Of a DNA stretch of 35,182 bases, positions 24,345 to 32,672 are shown piece after piece; position 1 is the first letter of the stretch, and every line of letters starts with the position of its first letter. Source of the stretch: Verrucomicrobiales bacterium (GTDB taxonomy: Bacteria; Verrucomicrobiota; Verrucomicrobiia; Limisphaerales; UBA9464). The stretch covers positions 1-35,182 of the forward strand of contig SXSK01000324.1 of the NCBI GenBank assembly GCA_005793375.1, in the 5' to 3' direction. The notes beneath the pieces were generated by a model, which was given only the letters and a program-made list of their open reading frames with translations, ran no database searches and had not been told where the DNA came from. Position numbers and translations under genes: made by a program.

Positions 24345-25318
24345 AACGCTGGACCTTGCCTGCGTTGCTGCTGGTCGAGATCGCTCTGTTCACCTGGATC
24401 TCGGGGGTTCGCCTCGATTCAGGTGGGGCTGCCTGGACCTATTTTCGCGGGTATTTTGCGGATCTTCTGGCCCAATCAGCCCCTGCGCTTCTGCTGGCGT
24501 TGGGCATGACGTTGGTGATCAGCACCGCCGGCATCGATTTGTCAGTGGCATCTCAAACCGCGCTAGTGGCCTGTGTGATGTCGACGTTTTCGGAAGGGCA
24601 AAGGTTTTGGGCGACAGCGGTCCCGATCGGAATGCTCCTGGGGATAGGATTGGGGTTGACGAATGGATGGTTGATCGGGCGGTTGGACGTCCCTCCGATT
24701 ATCGCCACGTTGGGGACCATGATCCTGTATCGGGGGCTGTGTTTTGCCTGGCTGGGGGAGGCGGAGAACTCACCATTCCTGAGCGTGCCTGGATACGAAT
24801 TCCTTGGAGAATTCTGGGGCACTCTGGCCCTGATTACTCTGGCGTTTCTCGGGTTTGGAACGTGGTTCCAAAACAGTCGGTGGCGTCGGGAGGTGCTAAT
24901 GATGGGTGGCAACCGGGTAGCGGCGCGTTATGCGGGCGTGCCGGTCACACGTCGCACGTTGGAAGTCTACGGGATCGTAGGGTTTTTGGCATCCATTGCC
25001 GCATTGACTTTCACCGCTCGGAATGGGTCGGTGAGTGCCAGTTCCCTGACTGGAATGGAACTGCGAGTGATAGTGGCTGTGGTGTTGGGCGGAACCCGGG
25101 TGCAAGGCGGGATGGCCTCATTGCCAGGCACATTTCTTGGAGTGTTGATATTGGCGGTGCTCGACGAAGGCTTGAGAGGTGCCTCGCGTTGGGGGGAGGA
25201 ACACCTCCCATTCAAGTTGAGCCATCTCCAGTTCGTCTTGCTAGGGTTGTTGCTCGTCGCAGGAGTCTGGTTGAACTCACGTCGAGAGGCGCAAGGCACG
25301 CCGAAACCCCGTAGCTAA
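24341..25318 (+). CDS. Sugar ABC transporter permease, second
   Basis: The 325-residue partner permease has the same family motifs: LLLALGMTLVISTAGIDLSVASQTALVACV, VPPIIATLGTMILYRGLCFAWLG, MMGGNRVAARYAGVPV and VIVAVVLGGTRVQGGMASLPGTFLGVLIL. Paired, non-identical permeases are usual for rhamnose (RhaP/RhaQ) and autoinducer-2 (LsrC/LsrD) importers and unusual for ribose. It overlaps the first permease by four bases. A 119-base gap, with nothing recognisable in it, leads to the substrate-binding protein. Confidence 0.9.
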   Translation: MKRWTLPALLLVEIALFTWISGVRLDSGGAAWTYFRGYFADLLAQSAPALLLALGMTLVISTAGIDLSVASQTALVACVMSTFSEGQRFWATAVPIGMLLGIGLGLTNGWLIGRLDVPPIIATLGTMILYRGLCFAWLGEAENSPFLSVPGYEFLGEFWGTLALITLAFLGFGTWFQNSRWRREVLMMGGNRVAARYAGVPVTRRTLEVYGIVGFLASIAALTFTARNGSVSASSLTGMELRVIVAVVLGGTRVQGGMASLPGTFLGVLILAVLDEGLRGASRWGEEHLPFKLSHLQFVLLGLLLVAGVWLNSRREAQGTPKPRS

Positions 25319-25437
25319 ACTCAGAGGCTCTTTGAACTCAGATGCGAAGACTCCTGCGCCCATAATTTTAGGCTTCCAAACCCTTCCATAGAGCTTCCCA
25401 TGCCACATGGTCCAAACTACTCTGGATCCAGAATTCC

Positions 25438-26430
25438 ATGACACGTCACACACGCCGCCAGTTCCTTGCCGCGTCGGCTGCGGCTCTCGCCACACGAAGT
25501 TGGGGTGCGGATCGTACGATCACGATCGCGATGTTGCCCAAGTTGGTGAACATTGACTACTTCGACGCCGCCAAACGAGGCGCGCAACGCGCGGCGGCAG
25601 AGTTGGGCGTCACGTTGATTTACGATGGACCGACCGAGCCAAGCGGATCGGAACAGAACAAGTTCATGGACACCTGGATCCGGCAAGGGGTGAACGCCAT
25701 TGCCATCGCGCCCAACCAGCCCAAGGCCATGAAACGGGTTGTGGATAAGGCGCACGCTGCCGGTATCAAGGTGCTCACTTGGGACAGCGATGCCCCTGAG
25801 AGCGGTCGCGACCTGTTTGTCAACCAGGTCGACGAGCAGACGCTTGGGGAAAAGTTGATCGATGATTTGGCCCAGCAAATGGGGGGCGATGGAGAGTGGG
25901 CGATTGCGATTGCCAGTTTGGATGCCGCCAATCTGAACACCTGGCGCCGTTTTAGCGAAGCGCGCGCGAAAGCCAAACATCCCAAGCTCAAGCTCGTGGC
26001 CACAGAAGTCACGAAGGAGGATGAGAATTTTGCCCGGCAGAAGATGGAAACGCTGATGAACGCATGGCCAAACCTCAAAGGGATTGTGGCGTTCGATTCC
26101 AATTCAGTTCCGGGAGCCTGTGAAGCGGTGAAGCGATCCGGCAAAGTGGGAAAGGTGGCGGTGGTGGGGAACTCGACACCAGGCAAGATGCGCGGCTACA
26201 TCAAGGAAGGTGTGCTTCAATCCTTTTACCTGTGGGATCCACGTGAATTGGGCGCATTAACCGTTCGATTGGCCAAGCAGTTATGCGACAGGAAACCCAT
26301 TCAGAATGGGGCGCAGCTTCCCGGTTTTGGCAAAATTCAATTGAGTGCTGCCGATCCAAAGACCGTCATTATGGCCGATCCCATCCGCTTCACCAAAGAC
26401 AACATCGACAAGTACGATTTTGGGATTTGA
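25438..26430 (+). CDS. Tat-exported sugar-binding protein (RhaS/LsrB-like)
   Basis: The 330-residue periplasmic binding protein (Peripla_BP_4) has a Tat-style leader (TRRQFLAASAAALATRSWGA), TITIAMLPKLVNIDYFDAAKRGAQRAAAELGV, WIRQGVNAIAIAPNQPKAMKRVVDKAHAAGIKVLTWDSDA and a C-terminal FYLWDPRELGALTVRLAKQL. The PKLVN-x-DYF opening and LWDP motif are shared by rhamnose-binding RhaS and AI-2-binding LsrB. An aldose or furanosyl ligand is therefore likely, but cannot be chosen. The gene follows the two permeases and presumably completes the importer. Tat rather than Sec export of the binding protein is a noteworthy variation. Confidence 0.9.
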   Translation: MTRHTRRQFLAASAAALATRSWGADRTITIAMLPKLVNIDYFDAAKRGAQRAAAELGVTLIYDGPTEPSGSEQNKFMDTWIRQGVNAIAIAPNQPKAMKRVVDKAHAAGIKVLTWDSDAPESGRDLFVNQVDEQTLGEKLIDDLAQQMGGDGEWAIAIASLDAANLNTWRRFSEARAKAKHPKLKLVATEVTKEDENFARQKMETLMNAWPNLKGIVAFDSNSVPGACEAVKRSGKVGKVAVVGNSTPGKMRGYIKEGVLQSFYLWDPRELGALTVRLAKQLCDRKPIQNGAQLPGFGKIQLSAADPKTVIMADPIRFTKDNIDKYDFGI

Positions 26431-26468
26431 GGCTTGATTCGTGACTCGTGGTTCCATCGCACGCCATT

Positions 26469-26975
26469 ATGAAATCGCATTTATTCTTAGGTGTTTTGTT
26501 ATCGTTATGGGTGGGTTTTGTCTCGTGGGATATCGTGGCCGCGGAGGCGGATACCACGGCGCGGTTGGCAGAGTTGAACGCCTATTGGAAGGAAGTTTCG
26601 CGGGCGGTGAGCGAGGGCGATTTCGAAGGGTACAAGGCGACTTGCCATGACGAAGGCGTGCTGGTGTCGGGAGTGAACCAGACGAGTTACCCGCTGACCC
26701 AGGCGCTAGCGCGATGGAAGCAGGGGTTCCTGGACACCCGTTCCGGGAAAATGAAAGCCAGCGTCGAATTTCGGTTCCGGCAACGATGGGGCGACCACGC
26801 GACAGCTCACGAGACTGGAATCTTCCGGTATGTTTCCGTGGATGAGAAGGGCGAGAAGAAGGACAGTCTGATCCATTTCGAAGGGTTACTGCTCAAGAAA
26901 CCAGGCGGATGGAAGATCCTGATGGAGTATCAAAAGGGTCCGGCGACCAAAGAGGAATGGGATGCACTGAAGTAA
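26469..26975 (+). CDS. Secreted NTF2/SnoaL-like (DUF4440-type) protein
   Basis: The 168-residue protein has a signal peptide (MKSHLFLGVLLSLWVGFVSWDIVAAEA). An NTF2-like cone fold follows: LAELNAYWKEVSRAVSEGDFEGYKATCHDEGVLVSG, the strand pair RFRQRWGDHATAHETGIFRYV, and GGWKILMEYQKG at the end. Members bind small ligands or act as isomerases, but many secreted verrucomicrobial ones have no known role. ATG 26469 is chosen over the track's 26448 because the hydrophobic leader begins there. It lies 38 bases after the binding-protein gene and may ride on the same transcript. Confidence 0.75.
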   Translation: MKSHLFLGVLLSLWVGFVSWDIVAAEADTTARLAELNAYWKEVSRAVSEGDFEGYKATCHDEGVLVSGVNQTSYPLTQALARWKQGFLDTRSGKMKASVEFRFRQRWGDHATAHETGIFRYVSVDEKGEKKDSLIHFEGLLLKKPGGWKILMEYQKGPATKEEWDALK

Positions 26976-26999
26976 TTGGCCCCCTTCGAACCACTGGAA

Positions 27000-28094
27000 T
27001 CACGAGCCTCGCATCATCACTTGAGCCGGGTTGAGCGCCTGGTATTTGCCTTTGTTTGCGGTGATTTCGAAGGCTTGGGGTACGGAGCCGATGCCATTCA
27101 GTACATGCCGAATCATGGGCTTGAGCCGAACGCGTCCTGAGGCGACGAGTCGCACTGTATGTTGAAGGTGGGCTTGGGTACTAATGTCAGGGAAGATGTA
27201 TCGAAGGCTTCGTTCGCGAAGCATGTCGACATTCAATTCAAAGGGTGCGCCGAACCAGGACACGCCGATGATCTTTCCGCCGGAGCGGACCGCATCCATC
27301 GCTTGACGCACGGTGCTGGTGCCAGACAAGCCTTGTTTCGGGCTCCCGCCTGCACATTCAAAAACCACATCCGCTCCATTGCCATCCGTCAATTCGCGGA
27401 TGGCCTCGACGATATTGCCAGTACGAGCATTCAGGGCGTGGTCGGCTCCGAGTTCGAGAGAGATTCGGCAAGATTCCTCGCGTACATCCACGGTAATTAT
27501 TAATCCAGCTCCACTGATACGGGCGATCTGGAGGCATTCTAGCCCCATGCTTCCCTGACCGAAAATAGCGACGGTATCTCCCATTTCGATACCAGCCGTC
27601 TGGACCGCCGCGATGCTGTCGCTCAGGGATTGCAGACAGGCTGCCTCGCTGTCGGAGATTCGGTCGTCCACCAGAACGAGGGCGTTGGCGGGGAGACTGG
27701 CCACCTCGGAGAAGCAGCCCGGCAGGTCGAACCCGATGACAGGGCCTTGGCGGCAGAGATGACTGCGCTCTGACAGGCAAAGGGAACAGGATCCACAGGG
27801 AAGCTTGGCACGTGCGGCGACTCGTTGTCCGGGGTGAAATCGCGTGACCCCAGGTCCGACTTCAAGGATTAGTGCGCAGAATTCGTGTCCGAACAACTGG
27901 ACGGGCGCTTCGGTTTCGAGCCGTCGCTTCACGCGATCGTAGGCTAATGTTGGGATGCCAAAGGCCAGTTGGGCTTCGGTGACGCTCGGTTGGACACAAA
28001 GAGGTTCCACCAACACCTGACCCGGGCGCAGTGATGGCACGGGAATATCGTCTAGACGTAGATCTCCGAATCCGTGGAATCGCCAGGCTTTCAT
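27000..28094 (-). CDS. Zinc-dependent alcohol/threonine dehydrogenase-like MDR protein
   Basis: The 364-residue medium-chain dehydrogenase has a GroES-like domain with FGHEFCALILEVGPGVTRFHPGQRV. The four-cysteine structural zinc loop is CGSCSLCLSERSHLC. A Rossmann domain contains VAIFGQGSMGLECLQIARISGAGLIITVDV and VVFECAGG. It resembles threonine/sorbitol dehydrogenases that oxidise polyols or sugars with NAD(P). The usual first ligand motif C-G-T/S-D is altered to LCVQPSVTEAQ (cysteine kept, aspartate not), so catalytic zinc geometry may differ. It is the last gene of an apparent leftward operon, 15 bases after the NHL gene, and converges with the NTF2-like gene. Confidence 0.88.
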   Translation of the reverse strand: MKAWRFHGFGDLRLDDIPVPSLRPGQVLVEPLCVQPSVTEAQLAFGIPTLAYDRVKRRLETEAPVQLFGHEFCALILEVGPGVTRFHPGQRVAARAKLPCGSCSLCLSERSHLCRQGPVIGFDLPGCFSEVASLPANALVLVDDRISDSEAACLQSLSDSIAAVQTAGIEMGDTVAIFGQGSMGLECLQIARISGAGLIITVDVREESCRISLELGADHALNARTGNIVEAIRELTDGNGADVVFECAGGSPKQGLSGTSTVRQAMDAVRSGGKIIGVSWFGAPFELNVDMLRERSLRYIFPDISTQAHLQHTVRLVASGRVRLKPMIRHVLNGIGSVPQAFEITANKGKYQALNPAQVMMRGS

Positions 28095-28109
28095 GACTCA
28101 ATGAGTGGT

Positions 28110-29135
28110 TCAGATGCAGCGCGTGAACTTCTGTAGGGTGTGGCAGTCCAGCGGGATCTCGCCTCGTTTGCCCCCGGCCGAATACACGACTTCGGTGAGA
28201 TAAATATCTCCACGAAAATCGCAGGCAATGTCGTGAGGCGCGAAAAAATCTCCGGGTGCCGTGGGTTGAAGGCCCCCGCCCCAGCGCGAAAGCACCTTGC
28301 CTTCAGGCGATAGGATGCTGATACGGCCGCCGGTGGAACCCGGGGGCGGCAGTGGATTGCCTGGCCAGAGGGCGCAGCGGTAACCAAGTTCCGCGACCAG
28401 CGCGTTCCCGGCCGGATCGAATCGCACTTGGCAGGGACGCGCCAGATTGTCCCAGGAATCCAAGAAGTCTCCGTCTGAAGAAAAGATCTGAATGCGGCTG
28501 TTTTCGCGGTCGGCGACAAACACTCGGCCCTGGCGATCCACAGCGATTCCGTGTGGCAGATGGAATTGACCTGGCGCGGCGCCGGGTTTACCCCAGGAAC
28601 GGATCAGGCGACCTTCCGGATCGAATTTATGGACCCGCGCGTTGCCATATCCATCGGATACATAGAGTTCGCCTTCATGTCCGATGGCGACATTGGTCGG
28701 TAGATTGAAGGGAGGTCCTCCACGCACCACCCCACGGTAATCGACTTGGGTGGCACCGGTATCGGAGGGGATTCCCGGGTTGCCTAACGTCATTAACAGC
28801 CTGCCTTCCGGGGTAAACTTGCGCACTGTATGTTCGTAATCGTCGACGGTATAGATCGAATCATCCGGCCCCACAGTAACCCCATGGGGATGCTGGAATC
28901 TGCCCTCACCCCAGGATTCGAGAAATGTGCCATCCGAATCGTAGACCTGCATTTCGTTTCGACCGCGATTGAACACGAAGACACGACCACGTGAATCGCA
29001 CGCAACGCCGCTGGCCTCGACCCAATGAAACGCTTCACCAGAAGGGCATCGAGCCCATTGGGCATCTGCGTGGTACCGAAAGCTGCCGGTACCTACCAGC
29101 GGATGGTCCGTGTGGGATTCAGAGGATAGGGTCAT
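28110..29135 (-). CDS. NHL-repeat six-bladed beta-propeller protein
   Basis: The 341-residue protein consists of NHL-type repeats of about 45 residues. Examples are GVACDSRGRVFVFNRGRNEMQVYDSDGTFLESWGEG, HGVTVGPDDSIYTVDDYEHTVRKF, NVAIGHEGELYVSDGYGNARVHKFDPEGRLIRSWG and HGIAVDRQGRVFVADRENSRIQIF. It is related to the lyase propeller of peptidylglycine amidating enzyme and to SMP-30-like lactonases. No signal peptide is visible, so it is likely cytoplasmic. It sits between the lactonase (34 bases) and the dehydrogenase (15 bases), which suggests a role in the same sugar-acid pathway, possibly as a lactonase; this is inference. Confidence 0.82.
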   Translation of the reverse strand: MTLSSESHTDHPLVGTGSFRYHADAQWARCPSGEAFHWVEASGVACDSRGRVFVFNRGRNEMQVYDSDGTFLESWGEGRFQHPHGVTVGPDDSIYTVDDYEHTVRKFTPEGRLLMTLGNPGIPSDTGATQVDYRGVVRGGPPFNLPTNVAIGHEGELYVSDGYGNARVHKFDPEGRLIRSWGKPGAAPGQFHLPHGIAVDRQGRVFVADRENSRIQIFSSDGDFLDSWDNLARPCQVRFDPAGNALVAELGYRCALWPGNPLPPPGSTGGRISILSPEGKVLSRWGGGLQPTAPGDFFAPHDIACDFRGDIYLTEVVYSAGGKRGEIPLDCHTLQKFTRCI

Positions 29136-29169
29136 CGAGAGGTCGCACTCTAGGTGGTGACGGAGGGTC

Positions 29170-30222
29170 CTATTTTCCGGATCGCTGCGGGTGAAATCCG
29201 CGAGTCTTTACTTTGAGCCGGTACAATCCCTTGTCGATGGTGATGTACAAGGAATGAGCGTCCTCACCGATGCCGAACTCGACGTTGCTGGGGATGCCTT
29301 TCCAGTCCTCGAAAAGCCCGGATTGGTTCCGTGGACCCGTCTCCACGAAGGTTAACTCTTTCCCTTGGGGACTCACGACCATCAGTCCGGGACGCGCCAG
29401 GCTTCGACAAGCCAGATAAACGTGGCTTTCGGTGTCGACCGTCATGCCGTCACAACCGTTTTCTTGGCCGAAATCCACCAGGGTCTTCGGCGGCCCGCTG
29501 ACCTTACCCTGAGCGTCCAGTGGAAAGGCGTGGACCTTCATGGCACCGCGTTTGGGGACTGGATCGGTGGGCTTTAGGCGATTACCGCCGTTATTGTGGT
29601 CGCCGACATACAGGGTTCGTTGGTCGGGGCTCAAGACGATCCCATTCGGTTTTTCCGGGAGACGCGTGATTTCGGTAACCGTCCCGTCTCGGTCTAAACG
29701 ATAGACAGCCTCACGTTCCAGCTCGCGCGGCTCGGTCCCGCCGTAACGAGGGTCGGTAAAATAGATCCGGCCTTTCAAGTCCACGCAGAGATCATTGGGC
29801 GAATTGAAGCGATGGCCTGTGATTCGGTCGACCAGAGTGGAACCTTTCTGGGTGGCGAGGTCCCAGCGGATGAGTCGTCGACCTCCTCCGTCCGCGCCAT
29901 CGCAAGAAACCATTGAACCGTCGGACAAAAATGCCAAACCGTTGGATTTCCCCGATCGATCGGTGAAGACAGAAACCCGTCCCGTCTTGGGTTCGTAACG
30001 CAGGATCATCCCGTCATCTGCTCCAAATGGCATATCGGTGAAGTAAATGCTGCCATCGGGCGCGACTGCCGGACCCTCGGTCAGACCGCTATTGAGTTTT
30101 GCGGTGCGGGTATGGAGTGGTTCCAAATGTGCGCCAGGCATGAGAATCGGATCTTCGGCAGCACGGGCCAGTGGGGCAACCCACGCCAATAATAGAATCA
30201 AGGTTGGTGCGAAAGTCTTCAT
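29170..30222 (-). CDS. SMP-30/gluconolactonase family protein, secreted
   Basis: The 350-residue protein (from ATG 30220-30222) has a signal peptide, MKTFAPTLILLLAWVAPLARAAEDP. An SGL propeller follows, with LTEGPAVAPDGSIYFTDMPFG, SNGLAFLSDGSMVSCDGADGGGRRLIRWD, FNSPNDLCVDLKGRIYFTDPRYGG and LPEKPNGIVLSPDQRTLYVGDHN. The metal-binding E (EGP), N (SPND) and D (VGDHN) residues of gluconolactonases are present. Such enzymes hydrolyse aldonolactones to aldonic acids, which fits the PQQ sugar dehydrogenase-like gene upstream that would make the lactone. The track's first methionine is 36 codons earlier and lacks a signal. Confidence 0.9.
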   Translation of the reverse strand: MKTFAPTLILLLAWVAPLARAAEDPILMPGAHLEPLHTRTAKLNSGLTEGPAVAPDGSIYFTDMPFGADDGMILRYEPKTGRVSVFTDRSGKSNGLAFLSDGSMVSCDGADGGGRRLIRWDLATQKGSTLVDRITGHRFNSPNDLCVDLKGRIYFTDPRYGGTEPRELEREAVYRLDRDGTVTEITRLPEKPNGIVLSPDQRTLYVGDHNNGGNRLKPTDPVPKRGAMKVHAFPLDAQGKVSGPPKTLVDFGQENGCDGMTVDTESHVYLACRSLARPGLMVVSPQGKELTFVETGPRNQSGLFEDWKGIPSNVEFGIGEDAHSLYITIDKGLYRLKVKTRGFHPQRSGK

Positions 30223-30368
30223 GCGATCAAGTGAGGGGCTGGCGTGATTAAACTCCCAGTGGCTGAGATTGGAAAGCAGCAAAACTAAATGGAGTCGCCT
30301 CGCGAAGCCGCTTCGGGAATTCATCCCCAACCTCGTGATGGCTGCCCAATGGTTAAATCGTTATGGCT

Positions 30369-30380
30369 GAATAATTATTC
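30369..30380. promoter_or_regulatory. Perfect 12-base AT-rich palindrome
   Basis: GAATAATTATTC is a perfect palindrome in the 269-base gap between the PQQ dehydrogenase-like gene and the lactonase gene, about 147 bases before the lactonase ATG. It stands out in G+C-rich surroundings and could be an operator or promoter element. No regulator is encoded nearby. The rest of the gap shows nothing recognisable. Confidence 0.3.
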
Positions 30381-30491
30381 GACTTTGCCCTAATGTCGGT
30401 GAGGAAGTCAGAACGGACGTTGCCGGGGTCGACGGTGGAGGGATTGCACGCTCTCGCCAAAACGTTCGGACTCGGAGACGCTACCAACACG

Positions 30492-32255
30492 CTACTCCTT
30501 TTTGATCTCATCGAAGTGCGTCCCGCCGAAATCCAACTGGTAGATCATGCCCTCAAAGCCTACCGCGTAGAGGTTGCCGGTTTCATCAGCGCCGATGGAG
30601 ACAAGTCCTTGGGGCAGGGTGCCGATTTGGCGAACGGCCTTCAGTTTGCCGTTCTCCTGCGTCAGTCCGAAAAGGCGTTTTGACATGTAATCACCGCAAA
30701 CGTACACGCCGTAGAATGACGATTGTTTGTCACCGCGATAGACATATCCGCCCGTTACCGAGATGCCGTATTTTCTCTTGTAGGAGAAGATGGGCTGGGT
30801 GAAGGAGCGACCTTCGCGCCGATACTGGTTTGAGAACGGTTCAAACCCTTCGTAAACGTTCCAGCCGTGGTTTTCCCCGCGTCGTACGATGGCCACCTCC
30901 TCTTGGCGATCCTGCCCGACATCCGCGAGCCACAGATCGCCGGTGATACGATCGAAGCTGAAGCGCCAGGGATTGCGGAAGCCGTAGGCCCAAATTTCAG
31001 GCCGTGCCTCGGGCATGCCCACGAAAGGATTGTCCTTGGGAATGGCGTAACCCAAAACACCTTCCGTGCGGTCGATATCGATTCGCAATAACTTGCCCAG
31101 AAGCAGTTGCAGGTTTTGGGCGTGCCCGTTGGGATCGTGGTGTGGACCTGTGTCGCCCATCACAATGTAGAGAAAGCCATCGGGACCGAATTGTAAGCAG
31201 CCACCACTGTGGTCCTCAGCCACACTGACAATCGTCATCACCCGACGCGGGGGATTCCCGGAATCGCGTTTGAAATCCAAAGCGAAGGTTTTTTCAACGA
31301 CAATTGTAGCCACCTTGCCTTCCTCAAAAACCTGATACTTCAGGTAGTACTTTCGGTTCTGGCGAAACTTGGGATGGAAGGCCACGTCGAGAAGGCCATT
31401 CGGTCCGCGTTCGTAAAACACCTCACTGGAGAGATCGGAAAAGAGTGTCTTGATCTCGCCCGTCGCGGTCTTCTCAAGGAGCCAGATGACGCCCTGCTGA
31501 TGCAGCACCAGAAAGACATTGCTCATCGCAGGCACTTGGCGAAATGACGTGAGCCCAGTTTGGACCTTGGCGCGCGGCAGCTTGAGTTCCTCGGAAATAA
31601 AGGGTCGTGCGCTCACGGGTTTCACCAATTGGGGAATTACCTTCGGCATGCCGTGATGGCTGGCTTGTGCGGATTCCGGTTGGCGCAACGTGGTTAGATA
31701 TTCCGTAAGGTCTGTGAATTCCTGAAGAGAAAGCCCCGTTTGTAATCCTTCTGGCATGAGCGACAACGCGCTGCCTCGCTGTTCTTTGATGTCGGCCTTG
31801 GCAATGGACAACAGCTTCCCTTCTGCGTCCATCAACTGCAAACCCGTCGCCGTTGCCTGTTTGAGGACCCCTTGGACTGTGTCTCCTGATTTCGTTTCGA
31901 CGATCACCGTACCATAGCCCGGGGCGATTGTGGCCGAAGGTTTTAGGATGGCATCGATGAGGTCACGTCGCCCGAATGCGTCACCTGCTGCAAACAGGTC
32001 CGGACCGGCTTTGGTGGCCCGGCCGTCCACTGAGTGACACTTGGAGCAGGCTAGCCGCGTCTCTTCCACAAAGAGTTTGGCTCCACGCTCGACATCGCCC
32101 TCGTGAGTCAGTGCGAATTTACGATACTCCTCCAGGCTTGGTGTTTGGGCGGGAGCCTTGGCCACTGGAGCTTGTGCGCGACTGGGAAGTTCGGTGCTCC
32201 AGAACAAAATCAAGGCCGTCGAGCAGACGAGGAGGTATCGGGGCAAGGTTTTCAA
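30492..32255 (-). CDS. Cytochrome c - PQQ sugar dehydrogenase-like propeller protein
   Basis: The 587-residue exported protein has a signal peptide (MKTLPRYLLVCSTALILFWS...SRAQA). The planctomycete-type heme domain carries CSKCH at residues 70-74, with GPDLFAAGDAFGRRDLIDAILKPSATIAPGY (TIGR02603-like). A glucose/sorbosone dehydrogenase propeller follows, with GPNGLLDVAFHPKFRQN, GGCLQFGPDGFLYIVMGDTG, WAYGFRNPWRFSFDRITGDLWLADVGQ and GGYVYRG. The histidine of DVAFHPKF matches the catalytic base region of soluble PQQ-glucose dehydrogenase. Predicted role: periplasmic sugar oxidation to a lactone with intramolecular electron transfer to heme. The start is TTG at 32253-32255, chosen because the signal peptide begins there. 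A lactonase gene follows downstream. Confidence 0.88.
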   Translation of the reverse strand: MKTLPRYLLVCSTALILFWSTELPSRAQAPVAKAPAQTPSLEEYRKFALTHEGDVERGAKLFVEETRLACSKCHSVDGRATKAGPDLFAAGDAFGRRDLIDAILKPSATIAPGYGTVIVETKSGDTVQGVLKQATATGLQLMDAEGKLLSIAKADIKEQRGSALSLMPEGLQTGLSLQEFTDLTEYLTTLRQPESAQASHHGMPKVIPQLVKPVSARPFISEELKLPRAKVQTGLTSFRQVPAMSNVFLVLHQQGVIWLLEKTATGEIKTLFSDLSSEVFYERGPNGLLDVAFHPKFRQNRKYYLKYQVFEEGKVATIVVEKTFALDFKRDSGNPPRRVMTIVSVAEDHSGGCLQFGPDGFLYIVMGDTGPHHDPNGHAQNLQLLLGKLLRIDIDRTEGVLGYAIPKDNPFVGMPEARPEIWAYGFRNPWRFSFDRITGDLWLADVGQDRQEEVAIVRRGENHGWNVYEGFEPFSNQYRREGRSFTQPIFSYKRKYGISVTGGYVYRGDKQSSFYGVYVCGDYMSKRLFGLTQENGKLKAVRQIGTLPQGLVSIGADETGNLYAVGFEGMIYQLDFGGTHFDEIKKE

Positions 32256-32349
32256 GTGAACTGAGAGAGTGAAGATTTCGCTCCATTAGGGTCAAGTCCT
32301 CAACCCAACTTCGGAATCACGCAGAAGCAGAAGCCCTTTTGAACCGTGG

Positions 32350-32672
32350 CTACTGTCGCATCTGATTGGGAATAGTCGCCCAATCCAGCCCGAAACGCGC
32401 AAGATATTTGCTGAGTCGATCCGCATCGTTGGTGTGCTTTCGCCCGAGCCGAGTGACGCGGAAGAGTTTTCTTCCTGCATCGGACTGCGTGCGCGATTTA
32501 CGGCATACCCGTATGACATAAGCGAGCTGGGCTTGGTCGAAGGGATCGATCTCCTCCAGCCTTTTCGGGCCGAGCAGTTCGTTCAGGAGTTCGGCTTCGT
32601 CATCCTCCCATTCCGGCTCAGACCATGCGGCGCGCAGACGGGTGAATTCTTCCTCCGGTAGGGGGCGATAAC
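32350..32672 (-). pseudogene. rtcR: rtcR C-terminal fragment
   Basis: The frame ending at 32350 encodes about 106 residues typical of the extreme C-terminus of RtcR, the sigma-54-dependent activator of RNA repair genes: PLPEEEFTRLRAAW, then IDPFDQAQLAYVIRVCRKSRTQSDAGRKLF and NDADRLSKYLARFGLDWATI. The first about 420 residues (CARF-like sensor and AAA+ domain) are absent. Upstream of the fragment the DNA instead encodes a discoidin domain in another frame. No rtcA or rtcB is in the window. It is a remnant left by deletion or recombination; the track's ORF start at 32970 extends through unrelated DNA. Confidence 0.72.

Noticed and set aside
24289-25314. Plus-strand 341-residue ORF in another frame of the second permease
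   Set aside because: No hydrophobic segments or domain, whereas the overlapping frame is a clear permease.
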